Shown: positions 43,029 to 51,639 of the stretch, piece by piece | How the letters are laid out: each line of letters starts with the position of its first letter | Position numbering within the stretch: position 1 is the stretch's first letter | Assembly (NCBI RefSeq): GCF_900106065.1 | Contig: NZ_LT629796.1 | Location: 6,548,501-6,612,500 of the forward strand | Length of the DNA stretch: 64,000 nt | Source: Pseudomonas mandelii | GTDB taxonomy: Bacteria > Pseudomonadota > Gammaproteobacteria > Pseudomonadales > Pseudomonadaceae | Direction: 5' to 3' | Notes under the pieces: model-generated | The model's database searches: none | The model's input: only the letters and a program-made list of their open reading frames with translations | What the model was told of the DNA's origin: nothing | Program-made: the position numbers and the translations under genes

Positions 43029-43952
43029 TCAGGATTGTAAAACCCGGCCCGGCTTGATGGCCAATACGCTGCAAGGCGCCCGATGCAACAGTTGCTCGGC
43101 CGTGGTCCCCAACAGCTTGTTCAGCCCCTTGTGCTGCACCGTCCCCATCACGATGACATCGGTGCGGTGCTCAGCAGCAAAATCACAAATGCTCGTCAGC
43201 GGCGCGCCCTCGATGAAATGGCGATTTTGCGGCGCTACCCCGTGGCGTTCGGCAATCGCCGCAAACGCTTCGTGCTGGGCGCTGCCCAGGGTTTCATAAA
43301 TCCCGACGGCCAATGGCAGCGCGCCAAAGCCAATGTCCTGGGCGTACACGGCCGTCCAGTCATACACATGCACCAGCTCTAGGGTTGCACCACACACGGA
43401 GGCCAGCTTCGCTGCGGCGTCGATGATCTGGTCGTTGAACACGTGGTCCTGGTCCTCGCTGCGCAACACATCGATGATGGCCAGCACGTTGTGCGGCTTA
43501 GGGTTGACGGCGTTGGTCACCAAGTGCACCGGCACCGGGCAATCGCGCAACAACTGCCAGTCCAGCGGCGTGAAAAACACGCGCTTCAAGGCTGACTCTT
43601 CCTGCGCATCCTTGATGATCAACGCCAAGGACATCTCGTTGACGAAATGCAGGATCTCCTCATACGGATGCTGCACCCAGACCACCTCGCTGGTGACCTC
43701 GACGCCGTGCTTTCTCATCAGCGCGGCTTGCTCGGCGAGCCATTCCCGATGGGTTTGCAAATACCCGTCACGGGCCAGGCTGATCTGTTCGGGGGCGAAC
43801 AACCCCGCCACCGCCAGGGCCTGCAAATAATCGAAGGCGACGATGTGCAAGGGCATCTGCATGGCCAGCGACAACGCGGCGGCACGGGCGAAGGCCGGCG
43901 TGTGGGTCATGTTTTGGGGAGCGATTAACAGTAAACGCTGAGTCTGCGACAT
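43029..43952 (-). CDS. Tandem-domain universal stress protein, UspE-like (copy 4)
   Basis: The 307-residue protein starts MSQTQRLLLIAPQNMTHTPAF, closely resembling copies 1 and 5, and has two Usp domains; the second ends VIVMGTVQHKGLNKLLGTTAEQLLHRAPCSVLAI. An ATG at 43952 preceded by GAGGTGCC is the best start. An ANR-like box (44026-44039) lies upstream and a strong terminator follows. It is divergent from the PAS-GGDEF gene. Confidence 0.88.
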   Translation of the reverse strand: MSQTQRLLLIAPQNMTHTPAFARAAALSLAMQMPLHIVAFDYLQALAVAGLFAPEQISLARDGYLQTHREWLAEQAALMRKHGVEVTSEVVWVQHPYEEILHFVNEMSLALIIKDAQEESALKRVFFTPLDWQLLRDCPVPVHLVTNAVNPKPHNVLAIIDVLRSEDQDHVFNDQIIDAAAKLASVCGATLELVHVYDWTAVYAQDIGFGALPLAVGIYETLGSAQHEAFAAIAERHGVAPQNRHFIEGAPLTSICDFAAEHRTDVIVMGTVQHKGLNKLLGTTAEQLLHRAPCSVLAIKPGRVLQS

Positions 43953-44025
43953 GGGGCACCTCGGCACGTGGTCGTTTCAATGGAATGAACAGGTATTCAG
44001 AGTGAGCGTTCCTGCTTCGGGCAAC

Positions 44026-44039
44026 TTGATCTTTATCAG
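44026..44039 (-). promoter_or_regulatory. ANR/FNR-like box before usp copy 4
   Basis: On the minus strand the box reads CTGATAAAGATCAA, with one perfect half-site. CACTCT stands 21 bases downstream as a weak -10. The ATG is 73 bases away. Confidence 0.58.
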
Positions 44040-44079
44040 CTATAACGCGCGTTTTTGATGCCCGTTGCGTCCGTAAAAG

Positions 44080-44093
44080 TTGATTTTGATCAA
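44080..44093 (+). promoter_or_regulatory. ANR/FNR consensus box before the PAS-GGDEF gene
   Basis: TTGATTTTGATCAA has two perfect half-sites. The candidate -10 at 21 bases (TTAGCC) is poor, so the activation geometry is uncertain. The downstream gene starts 70 bases after the box. Confidence 0.6.
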
Positions 44094-44163
44094 CAGATTC
44101 CCGGCCCCTTCCTCTTAGCCTGAATCAAGGCCTGATGCGTCCAGGGCTACATGGGAGGGGGCA

Positions 44164-45063
44164 ATGATCGATTATGACCAGCAGGTGTTGGCAAGAGCAT
44201 GGGACGCTGCGACTAACCCGGTGTTGATCACCGAGCGCACGGGGTGCATCGTCTGGATCAATAATGCGTTCTGTCGCTTGAGCGGCTATTCCAAGCCGGA
44301 GCTGGTGGGGAAAACCCCGCACCTGCTGTCTTCGGGTCGACAAAGTTCCACGTTCTACCGTGACCTGTGGCTGACGATTCTGGCGGGCCTGCCCTGGCAG
44401 GGCGAAATGGTCGAGCGACGCAAGGACGGCGCCAGCTGCACGGTCAATCAGATCATCACCCCCGTGCTCGACCCTCATGGCGTGGTGACGCATTTCATCG
44501 CCATCCTGCACAATTTCAAGGTCACGGATGAAGAACGCGCCAACATGCAGCAACTGGCGTTCCATGACGCCCTGACTGGATTGCCCAACCGCAGTCTGTT
44601 TCTGAACCTGCTCAATCAGGCGATCAACCACGCCACCAAACACCAGCAGCCGCTGGCGTTGATGTTTATCGACCTGGACCACTTCAAATCGGTCAACGAC
44701 ACGTTGGGACACGCCTGTGGCGACAAGCTGCTGGTGGCCGTCGCCGAGCGCCTGGGCCAGTCCGTGCGCAGGTCTGACGTGGTCGCTCGCTTGAGTGGCG
44801 ACGAGTTCGCAATCCTGATCACGTGCATGGAACAAGTCGACCAGCTTGAAGCCCTGGCCAACAAGCTGATCGCCGCGATCGGTGAGCCGTTCATGATCGA
44901 TGCGCACCGCATCAACACGGCCATCAGCATCGGGATCAGCCTGTTTCCTGCCAATGGCGCGAGTGTCGAAGACCTGCTCGAACAGGCTGACGGGGCCATG
45001 TACCTGGCCAAGCGAGCCGGTGGCAACGCCTGCCGCTTCAAACGACTGTCGCCCGATGACTAG
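44164..45063 (+). CDS. PAS-GGDEF diguanylate cyclase
   Basis: The 299-residue cytoplasmic protein has an N-terminal PAS domain (about 8-125, with NPVLITERTGCIVWINNAFCRLSGYS) and a C-terminal GGDEF domain (about 133-295). The active loop reads RLSGDEFAIL; Ser-Gly-Asp-Glu-Phe is a tolerated variant of GGDEF, so cyclic-di-GMP synthesis is likely. The DHFKSVNDTLGHACGDKLL helix is intact. GGGAGG lies upstream of the ATG. An ANR consensus box precedes it, so oxygen limitation may be coupled to c-di-GMP signalling. Confidence 0.9.
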   Translation: MIDYDQQVLARAWDAATNPVLITERTGCIVWINNAFCRLSGYSKPELVGKTPHLLSSGRQSSTFYRDLWLTILAGLPWQGEMVERRKDGASCTVNQIITPVLDPHGVVTHFIAILHNFKVTDEERANMQQLAFHDALTGLPNRSLFLNLLNQAINHATKHQQPLALMFIDLDHFKSVNDTLGHACGDKLLVAVAERLGQSVRRSDVVARLSGDEFAILITCMEQVDQLEALANKLIAAIGEPFMIDAHRINTAISIGISLFPANGASVEDLLEQADGAMYLAKRAGGNACRFKRLSPDD

Positions 45064-45078
45064 ATCGCAAACAGGGCC

Positions 45079-46320
45079 TCAGAGCAACCAGAGGCCCGCC
45101 CACATCGCCAGTGTCAGCAACACCTGGCCGGGCACCACATACACGGCGAACCGGCGCCCGCCGCTGACCCAGGCCACGACGCATTTGCTCAGGGAATTGC
45201 TGCTGACCGCGAGCAGCACAGGCGCGGCAATGACATCAAACGGCAACAACCCGGACTTGGCCAGGGCCGCAATCGAGGCCGTCGAGGCATGCGCATCGGC
45301 GAACCCGGTAAAGACCGCCGTCAGCATCACCCCCACCTCGCCGAAGTAGTTGAGCATCATCGACGACAGAAAGGTAATACCGGTCATGGCCAGCGCGACC
45401 ACCACGGCCAGCTTGAGGTTGAAGGCCCCACCGACCTTGATCGGCTGGCTGGGGCCGGCCACCGGCTTGTGAAACATCAGACCCAGGCCATAGAGCGCGG
45501 TGGCGATGGTCCCGCACAACAGCGGTCCCCACACGTGACGCAGCAGATCGGGTTCAACCGCCCCCAGGATCAGGCCGACCTGCGTGAAGGTGGCCAGGTT
45601 GGAGAAAATCGCCGCCGCGCCGAGGATCTTGATGTTGCCGGGCTCCGCGCTGACCCGATGCCCCATCGTGGCGATGGTCACAGTGCTGGAGGCAAACCCG
45701 GAGGCGATGGCACTGAGCGCATAGCCGTAACGGCTGCCGAGCGTTCGCACGGCAATATGGCCCACTGCGCCTATCGCCATCAGCAGCACGGTCAAGGCGC
45801 AAATGGTTCGCAGGTTGATTGCCGAATAGGGGCCGATGAAGCGGTCCGGCGCCAACGGCAATACCACCAGCACCGCCACCAGCAGCACCAGCGCGTCGCG
45901 CATTTCCGCCTCGGTCAATTGACTGCGCGCAAAGTGATGCAATTTCTGCCGATACGCCAGCAACCCCGCCATCGCCACACCGATGGCCGTGGCCAGCGCC
46001 GGCGCGGTAACGCACAACCCGCCCAGCACCAACACCGTGAACAAGGCCACTTCGCTGGTCACGCCCGGGTCATCGCTCAGGCTGCGCCAGTACGCCACCG
46101 TGACCAGCAACGCCACACAGGTGGCCATGATCCCCAACAGCAAGCCGCCGCCCACTTGCATCGCGCCATACCCCAGCAACGCGGTAATCGCGAACGTGCG
46201 CAAACCGGCACAGGCACGGCTGTCCCCTCGCCCCTTGTGCCGTTCGCGTTCAAGGCCGATGAGCATGCCGATCCCCAGCGCAGCCGCCGCGCCGGTCATG
46301 CCGCCGAGGGTTTCATTCAT
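45079..46320 (-). CDS. MgtC/SapB plus DUF4010 membrane protein
   Basis: The 413-residue protein has about twelve membrane helices. The N terminus carries the MgtC/SapB pattern GIGMLIGLERERHKGRGDSRACAGLRTFAITALLGY, and the C-terminal half matches DUF4010 (FADAHASTASIAALAKSG near the end). MgtC-like proteins are linked to magnesium homeostasis and membrane ATPase control, but the fusion's function is not established. It is convergent with the GGDEF gene, which ends 15 bases away, and divergent from usp copy 5. The ANR box at 46398 may belong to it or to the usp gene. Confidence 0.85.
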   Translation of the reverse strand: MNETLGGMTGAAAALGIGMLIGLERERHKGRGDSRACAGLRTFAITALLGYGAMQVGGGLLLGIMATCVALLVTVAYWRSLSDDPGVTSEVALFTVLVLGGLCVTAPALATAIGVAMAGLLAYRQKLHHFARSQLTEAEMRDALVLLVAVLVVLPLAPDRFIGPYSAINLRTICALTVLLMAIGAVGHIAVRTLGSRYGYALSAIASGFASSTVTIATMGHRVSAEPGNIKILGAAAIFSNLATFTQVGLILGAVEPDLLRHVWGPLLCGTIATALYGLGLMFHKPVAGPSQPIKVGGAFNLKLAVVVALAMTGITFLSSMMLNYFGEVGVMLTAVFTGFADAHASTASIAALAKSGLLPFDVIAAPVLLAVSSNSLSKCVVAWVSGGRRFAVYVVPGQVLLTLAMWAGLWLL

Positions 46321-46397
46321 TGGACTCTCAATCCGGCCAGGCCGGGGGGATCTGCATTCAGTTGACGCCAGCGTGCGCCAAACCGTTCATGCCCAGG

Positions 46398-46411
46398 TTG
46401 ATCATGATCAA
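46398..46411. promoter_or_regulatory. Perfect ANR/FNR palindrome between DUF4010 and usp genes
   Basis: TTGATCATGATCAA is fully symmetric. On the minus strand no acceptable -10 lies at 21 bases. It sits 75 bases upstream of a second box at 46473 on the plus strand, so it could be an auxiliary site of the usp promoter instead. Confidence 0.6.
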
Positions 46412-46472
46412 CCTCTCCGAGTATGGCCCAGGCAACCAAACGTCGGGCGCCCTCGCGCCGACACGCGCAGGT

Positions 46473-46513
46473 TTGACAAAGATCAAGCGGCCCATCCTCA
46501 CCATTGCCACTAT
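46473..46513 (+). promoter_or_regulatory. ANR/FNR class II-type promoter of usp copy 5
   Basis: TTGACAAAGATCAA (46473-46486) is followed after exactly 21 bases by CACTAT (46508-46513). The ATG lies 80 bases downstream. The box core is the same as that before usp copy 1. Confidence 0.65.
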
Positions 46514-46593
46514 GGACTTCAGGTAAACGCTCCAGCCAACCCTCGCGGCCACTTCAGGCCTGCGTCTGTGTGAAGACCCAAGGGAGAATTGTC

Positions 46594-47520
46594 ATGACCG
46601 AACAAGCACGCTTCATGCTCATTGCCTCGCCCCTGATGGAAAACAGCCCCGCGTTCGACCGGGCCGCCGCGCTGGCCAAGGCGCAAGACGCGGCGCTGCA
46701 CATCGTCGCGTTCGATTTCCTGGAAGGCCTGGCCACCGCCAGCCTGGTCAACCGCGACGCTCTGGAGCAGATGCGCCTGGGGTACGTCGAGCGCCACCGC
46801 CAGTGGCTGGAAGATCAGGCCCGGCCCTTGCGCAAGATCGGCGTGACCGTCACCACGGAAGTGGTCTGGGTCGAACGTCCGTTGCAGGAAATCCTGATCC
46901 ACCTCAAAGAGCAGCCGATGACCCTCGTGATCAAGGCGCTGCAACACGAATCGCTGCTTTCACGGATGATGTTCACGCCGCTGGACATCCACCTGCTGCG
47001 CGAATGCCCGGTGCCCCTGCATTTTGTCAGCAACGTGCAACACGCCTTGCCGCGCCGGATCGTCGCGGCCGTCGACCCGTTCCATCGCGATGGCCAATAC
47101 GAAGGCTTCAATGACCGCATCCTGCATGAGGCGGTGAAGCTGGGCACGGCCTGCAACGCCCAGGTCGACGTGGTGTACGCCTATGACCTGTCGTCCATCG
47201 GTGCCGATGAGTTCGGTTTCGGCGACGCCACCAAATTCTTCTCCTCGACCAAGGCCAAAACCCTGTTCGACGCCCAAGGTGAAGCCTTCAACGCGCTGGC
47301 CGAACGCAACGGCATTCCGCCGGAACAGCGGCACATGGTGATGGGCAACCCGGCCAAAGTCCTGTCCAGTTATGCCGATGCCTACAACGTCGACGTGATC
47401 GTCATGGGCCGGGTTGGCCACCGCGGCATCGGGCGGCTGATCGGCAGCACAGTGGAACACCTGTTGTACAAAATGCCGTGCAGCGTGTGGGTGGTGTCGC
47501 CGGAAGTCATCGAGGAATAA
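46594..47520 (+). CDS. Tandem-domain universal stress protein, UspE-like (copy 5)
   Basis: The 308-residue protein has two Usp domains and starts MTEQARFMLIASPLMENSPAF. The second domain ends VIVMGRVGHRGIGRLIGSTVEHLLYKMPCSVWVV. AAGGGAGAA supports the ATG at 46594. It is the only plus-strand member of the five Usp genes in the window. Two ANR boxes precede it and a strong terminator follows, so it is monocistronic. Confidence 0.9.
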   Translation: MTEQARFMLIASPLMENSPAFDRAAALAKAQDAALHIVAFDFLEGLATASLVNRDALEQMRLGYVERHRQWLEDQARPLRKIGVTVTTEVVWVERPLQEILIHLKEQPMTLVIKALQHESLLSRMMFTPLDIHLLRECPVPLHFVSNVQHALPRRIVAAVDPFHRDGQYEGFNDRILHEAVKLGTACNAQVDVVYAYDLSSIGADEFGFGDATKFFSSTKAKTLFDAQGEAFNALAERNGIPPEQRHMVMGNPAKVLSSYADAYNVDVIVMGRVGHRGIGRLIGSTVEHLLYKMPCSVWVVSPEVIEE

Positions 47521-47540
47521 GCAACGACCGCGCGCCATCC

Positions 47541-47579
47541 AAAAAAATGGGCCGCCGTTTGCACGGCAGCCCATTTTTT
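47541..47579. terminator. Bidirectional terminator between usp copy 5 and MATE gene
   Basis: Seven A, the arms ATGGGC and GCCCAT with inner GCCGT and ACGGC, and six T flank a four-base loop. The symmetry lets it serve both convergent genes. Confidence 0.88.
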
Positions 47580-47590
47580 ATGGCGCGGCG

Positions 47591-48949
47591 CTACACCAAC
47601 CGCTCGATCGCCTGATGCTTCCAGACCTTTTTGTAATACGCCGTCTGCAACACCAGCATGCCCAGGTACGCCACGGGAAAGGCCATCCACACGCCCTGCA
47701 ACCCAAACTGCCCGTCCAGCACATACGCCACCGGCAACTGCACGCCGACCACGCAGAAAATCGAAATCGCCATTGGCACCAGCACCGAACCGCTGGCGCG
47801 CATGATGCCACCGACAATCGCCTGAAAGCCAAACACCAACAGGCTCCAGAGCATGATGTGCAACAGATGTTCCGCCATCGCCCGGGTCGAATCCTCGGTG
47901 AGAAACAACCCCAGCAACCAGTGCGACAGCAAATACCCCAACACGACCAGACCACCGGTCAGGCACACATTGATCAACAGCCCCGTGCGCAAAATCGGCC
48001 CCATGCGCTCAAGCCGCCCTGCCCCGATCGCCTGAGCGCCAAGGATCGACGCGGTGATCGCAATCGACAACGCCGGAAACTGCACGTAATTGACGATCTG
48101 CGTCACCGCCCCATACGCCGCCGTCGCCTGTGAACCGTGCCGATTCACCAGCGCCAGAATCACCAACTCCGACACCGACAACACCACCATCTGCAACCCG
48201 GTCGGCAAACCGATGCGCAACACCTTGCCGAGAATCACCAGGTCCAGGCGCATCGCCGCAAACATCTCCCGATCCGGCGCCAACGGATGCCCCTTGCGAA
48301 TCAAGCGCCACGCCAACCAGCCCATCGCCGACAAATTCCCCGCCAGCCCCGCATACGCTGCACTCTGAATCCCCATCATCGGCAACCCGAACCACCCCCG
48401 AATCAACGCCGGCGTCAGCGCCAACCCGATACACGTCGACACCACCAACGCAATCAACGGCGACACCGTATCGCTGACCCCGCGCAGCAACTGAGTGAAC
48501 AGCACGTAGACCAGCAGCGACGGCATGATCCACATCATCACGTGGGCGTAAGACACCGCATCGTCAATCACGTCGGCCGGTGTGCCGAGGCCTTGCAGGG
48601 CGGGCCGTGCGAAGACGCTGCCCAAAATCGCCACTACCAGTCCGATCATTGCGCCCAGGAGCAACGTGGTGCCGGCGATGGTTTTCACCAAGTGCGGCTC
48701 GCGCGCGCCCCAGGCTTGGCCGATGAGCACGCCAGCACCTGCGCCGAGGCCAATGACCAGGGCGATGAAGAAGAAGACGATGGGGAACATGCCCGACACG
48801 GCGGCCAGGGCCTGAGTGCCGAGCATTTGGCCGATGTAGATGCTGTTGATGGTGCCCGACATGGATTGGAGGAAATTGGAGAGGACCATGGGGGCGAGGA
48901 AAAGGAGGTAGGTTTTCCAGAGGGGATGTTGAGGGGCTGGGGTTTGCAT
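47591..48949 (-). CDS. MATE-family multidrug efflux transporter
   Basis: The 452-residue membrane protein has twelve predicted helices in two homologous halves and the MATE patterns PMVLSNFLQSMSGTINSIYIGQMLG and GLPTGLQMVVLSVSELVILALVNRHG. MATE proteins export cationic drugs or metabolites in exchange for Na+ or H+. The ATG at 48949 has a purine-rich GAGGATC-like stretch overlapping the upstream region. No regulator gene is adjacent, and the 413-base gap upstream is shared with the alkylsulfatase. The substrate is unknown. Confidence 0.9.
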   Translation of the reverse strand: MQTPAPQHPLWKTYLLFLAPMVLSNFLQSMSGTINSIYIGQMLGTQALAAVSGMFPIVFFFIALVIGLGAGAGVLIGQAWGAREPHLVKTIAGTTLLLGAMIGLVVAILGSVFARPALQGLGTPADVIDDAVSYAHVMMWIMPSLLVYVLFTQLLRGVSDTVSPLIALVVSTCIGLALTPALIRGWFGLPMMGIQSAAYAGLAGNLSAMGWLAWRLIRKGHPLAPDREMFAAMRLDLVILGKVLRIGLPTGLQMVVLSVSELVILALVNRHGSQATAAYGAVTQIVNYVQFPALSIAITASILGAQAIGAGRLERMGPILRTGLLINVCLTGGLVVLGYLLSHWLLGLFLTEDSTRAMAEHLLHIMLWSLLVFGFQAIVGGIMRASGSVLVPMAISIFCVVGVQLPVAYVLDGQFGLQGVWMAFPVAYLGMLVLQTAYYKKVWKHQAIERLV

Positions 48950-49362
48950 TGAGGATCCGTCTCGGGGTGGGCGCGGTTTGGGAATTCTACGCTAGGGGGC
49001 TGGGCACTGCCCTTTCGATTTCGCGGATTTGAACGCGTGAGTGATGTGTGCTTTCGGCCAGAAGCTGCCTGTCAATTCCACGGGCGTTCTCCCGTCCTCA
49101 CTAACCGCATACACGATCACTGACTGCTTGATTTATCTCAACTCTGCAGGCCTTGGCGTCGTAATACTCCAAGGGTGAACACAATAAATGCGGACCAGGG
49201 TGCGGAGCTAGAGTATCGAGTCAGTGGAGCACCGTCGCACAGCCCCCAATGCGCCATGCAGCCACCCTGTTATGACCTGCGTTTTTCATTTCTTTGTACG
49301 AAATTATTCCCGACGTCAGAAGCTGTTTCGGGAGTGTGCTTGCAAACATGAGGAGACACGAC
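48950..49362. other. Intergenic region between MATE and alkylsulfatase genes
   Basis: The 413-base gap contains the ANR-type promoter at 49128-49168 oriented to the alkylsulfatase. From the -10 to the ATG there would be an unusually long leader of about 190 bases. I see no credible ORF in it. Confidence 0.5.
49128..49168 (+). promoter_or_regulatory. ANR/FNR class II-type promoter upstream of the alkylsulfatase
   Basis: TTGATTTATCTCAA (49128-49141) is followed after exactly 21 bases by AATACT (49163-49168), which matches the -10 consensus at four positions. The geometry is the same as in the Usp, BON and FtsH promoters. Confidence 0.6.
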
Positions 49363-51330
49363 ATGCTAGCTCTGCTTCCCAGACAAATAGTACTCGCGGT
49401 GTTATCGAGTTGCGTGGTAATCGGCGCGGTGCAGGCCGCACCTAACGACGCCACCGATGCAACTCGAAAAGCCAACGATGCTTTGCTCAGCTATTTGCCC
49501 TTTGCCAATAAACAAGACTTCGACGATGCGAACCACGGCTTCGTTGCCGATTTACCCAGTCCTGTGATCAAGGGCGATGCAGGCAATACCGTTATCGACC
49601 TGTCTCAGTACGACTTTCTCAAGCAAGAAGGCCCGACACCGGCCACCGTCAACCCGAGTCTGTGGCGGCAATCGCAGTTGCTGACGATTCGAGGGTTGTT
49701 CAAAGTGGTGGATGGCATCTACCAGGTACGCAATATCGATCTGGCCAACATCACCTTCATCCGTGGCAAGACTGGCTGGATCGTCATTGATCCACTGACT
49801 TCGGCGGAAACAGCCAAAGCGGCGCTGGGGCTGGTCAATGACAAAGTTGAAAAACTACCAGTGTCTGCCGTGATATTTACTCACTCGCATGTTGACCACT
49901 TCGCTGGCGTGCGCGCGATGGTCGACGACGCCGATGTGAAGTCCGGCAAAGTGCCGCTGATCGCCCCTGAAGGCTTTATGGAAGAAGCGGTCAGTGAAAA
50001 TGTGTTTGCCGGCACCGCGATGAGCCGTCGCGCTTCTTACATGTACGGCAATCTGTTGCCAAAAGACCCCAAAGGGACGGTCAGTGGTGGCTTGGGTATA
50101 ACCACAGCAGCAGGCACCATCACCCTGCTCGAACCGAACAAACTGATCGAGAAAACCGGAGAAACACTCACCGTCGACGGGATCGAGGTGGTGTTCCAAA
50201 TGGCGCCCGGCACAGAAGCTCCGGCTGAAATGCTGTTCTACTTCCCGCAATTCAAAGCCATTGACTTGGCCGAGGATGGCAACCACACCTTGCACAACAT
50301 TCTGACCCTGCGTGGTGCAAAAGTTCGCAGCGCGCAAAAGTGGGCGAGTGCCCTGGGGCAAACCATTGATCTGTGGGGGGCGGATGCCGTGGTGTCGTTC
50401 GGTAGCCACCATTGGCCGCAGTGGGGTAATGATCGCGTTGTGCAGCATCTGGAGAAACAGCGCGACCTCTACAAGTACATTAACGATCAGACGCTGCGCA
50501 TGGCCAACCAGGGCATGACCATGAACGAGATCGCCGAGGCGTTCGTCCTGCCTGACAGCCTGGCGAAAGAGTTCTATAACCGCGGCTACTACGGCAATCT
50601 CAAACATAACGTGCGCGCGACCTATCAACTCTACCTGGGCTTCTGGGACGGTAACCCGGCCAACTTCGATCCATTACCACCAACCGAGGAGGCTAAGAAG
50701 TACGTCGAAATGGTGGGTGCCGACAAGATGGTCAAAACCGCTCAGGAAGCCTATGCCCAAGGCGACTACCGCTGGGCGGCGACTGTCGCCAACAAGGTAG
50801 TGTTCGCCGATCCGAAGAACCAGGCTGCTCGTTCTGTCGAGGCTGACGCCCTGGAACAGATGGGTTACCAGGCTGAATCGGGGCCTGCGCGTAACTTCTA
50901 TCTGTCCGGCGCCCAAGAACTGCGGGGGGGCGTCAAGAAAATGGTCACGCCCAATACCAGTTCACCTGACATCATTCGCGGCATGACCACTGAAATGTTT
51001 CTCGACTTCCTTGCCATTCACTTGAATGGCCCGAAAGTCGGCGAGAAGTCCTATACGTTCAACCTCAACTTCCCGGACACCAACGCCACGTACGTATTGA
51101 CTGTAAAAAACGGCGTCATGAACTACAAAAAAGGCAAGCCATTGGATAAGACCGACGGCACGGTCACTCTTAACCGGACCACCCTCGATGACATCGCCTT
51201 GGGCAAACTGAAACTGGGCAACTTATCGGACAGTGGCGAAGTGAAAATCGAAGGCGACAAGGACAAATTTAAAGACATGCTGACCCATTTCGACAAGTTC
51301 GATTTCTGGTTCACCATCGCGGAACCGTAG
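49363..51330 (+). CDS. Alkyl/aryl sulfatase of the SdsA1 type (metallo-beta-lactamase fold)
   Basis: The 655-residue enzyme has a Sec signal peptide (cleavage after VQAA, about residue 26), so it acts in the periplasm or outside. The metallo-beta-lactamase domain has the binuclear zinc motif THSHVDHFAG (about residues 171-180) and later ligands in EAPAEMLFYFPQ and GSHHWPQWG. A dimerisation domain (about 420-520) and an SCP2-like C-terminal domain (about 530-655) complete the SdsA1 architecture. It hydrolyses alkyl sulfates such as dodecyl sulfate to alcohols. GAGGAGA supports the ATG at 49363; an ATG at 49348 is also in frame. A truncated FadL-like gene follows, which may once have supplied alkyl chain uptake. 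Confidence 0.9.
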   Translation: MLALLPRQIVLAVLSSCVVIGAVQAAPNDATDATRKANDALLSYLPFANKQDFDDANHGFVADLPSPVIKGDAGNTVIDLSQYDFLKQEGPTPATVNPSLWRQSQLLTIRGLFKVVDGIYQVRNIDLANITFIRGKTGWIVIDPLTSAETAKAALGLVNDKVEKLPVSAVIFTHSHVDHFAGVRAMVDDADVKSGKVPLIAPEGFMEEAVSENVFAGTAMSRRASYMYGNLLPKDPKGTVSGGLGITTAAGTITLLEPNKLIEKTGETLTVDGIEVVFQMAPGTEAPAEMLFYFPQFKAIDLAEDGNHTLHNILTLRGAKVRSAQKWASALGQTIDLWGADAVVSFGSHHWPQWGNDRVVQHLEKQRDLYKYINDQTLRMANQGMTMNEIAEAFVLPDSLAKEFYNRGYYGNLKHNVRATYQLYLGFWDGNPANFDPLPPTEEAKKYVEMVGADKMVKTAQEAYAQGDYRWAATVANKVVFADPKNQAARSVEADALEQMGYQAESGPARNFYLSGAQELRGGVKKMVTPNTSSPDIIRGMTTEMFLDFLAIHLNGPKVGEKSYTFNLNFPDTNATYVLTVKNGVMNYKKGKPLDKTDGTVTLNRTTLDDIALGKLKLGNLSDSGEVKIEGDKDKFKDMLTHFDKFDFWFTIAEP

Positions 51331-51398
51331 CGCTTATGCGCTTGGCACTCAGGCAATGGGTTTGATTGGTTTGCCTGATGAATCTCAGAGGGTGCGCT

Positions 51399-51620
51399 AT
51401 GTATCGAAGCAGCCACGCTCGCCGACTGAATATTGCTCCATTGATCCTTGTTTTGACCCTATTGGGCAGTAATGCCTGGGCTGGCGGGATCCTGATTTAC
51501 GAGGCCGGCCAGATAATTCTCAGATTTATCAATAGGGCAGGCAGTCCGCTCTTGGCCGATTTCTGCCCGTCGCGAAGGGCAGTCATCGACCCAAAGCGGA
51601 CGTCGAGGGCGAGCTTCTGA
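51399..51620 (+). pseudogene. Truncated FadL/OmpP1-like outer membrane protein gene
   Basis: The frame starts with a good signal peptide (MYRSSH to SNAWA) and the mature start AGGILIYEAGQ, which resembles the N terminus of FadL/OmpP1/TodX-type hydrocarbon transporters (AxGFxIxExG). Similarity stops at about 51512, and the rest of the frame reads through a palindromic repeat to a stop at 51620. The remainder of the expected gene of about 1.3 kb is missing. The start has AGAGGG upstream and lies 68 bases after the alkylsulfatase. The junction sequence GATAATTCTCAGATTT also occurs inside the MITE-like element at 54335-54350. Confidence 0.6.
51544..51601. repeat. Imperfect palindromic repeat (copy A)
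   Basis: GTCCGCT at the left and AGCGGAC at the right, with inner arms CTGCCC and GGGCAG around GTCGCGAA, give a long imperfect hairpin. Similar GTCCGCT-type palindromes appear often in intergenic DNA of fluorescent pseudomonads. A half copy lies at 51994-52030. Confidence 0.6.
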
Positions 51621-51639
51621 GAATGGTCGATAAGACGAT

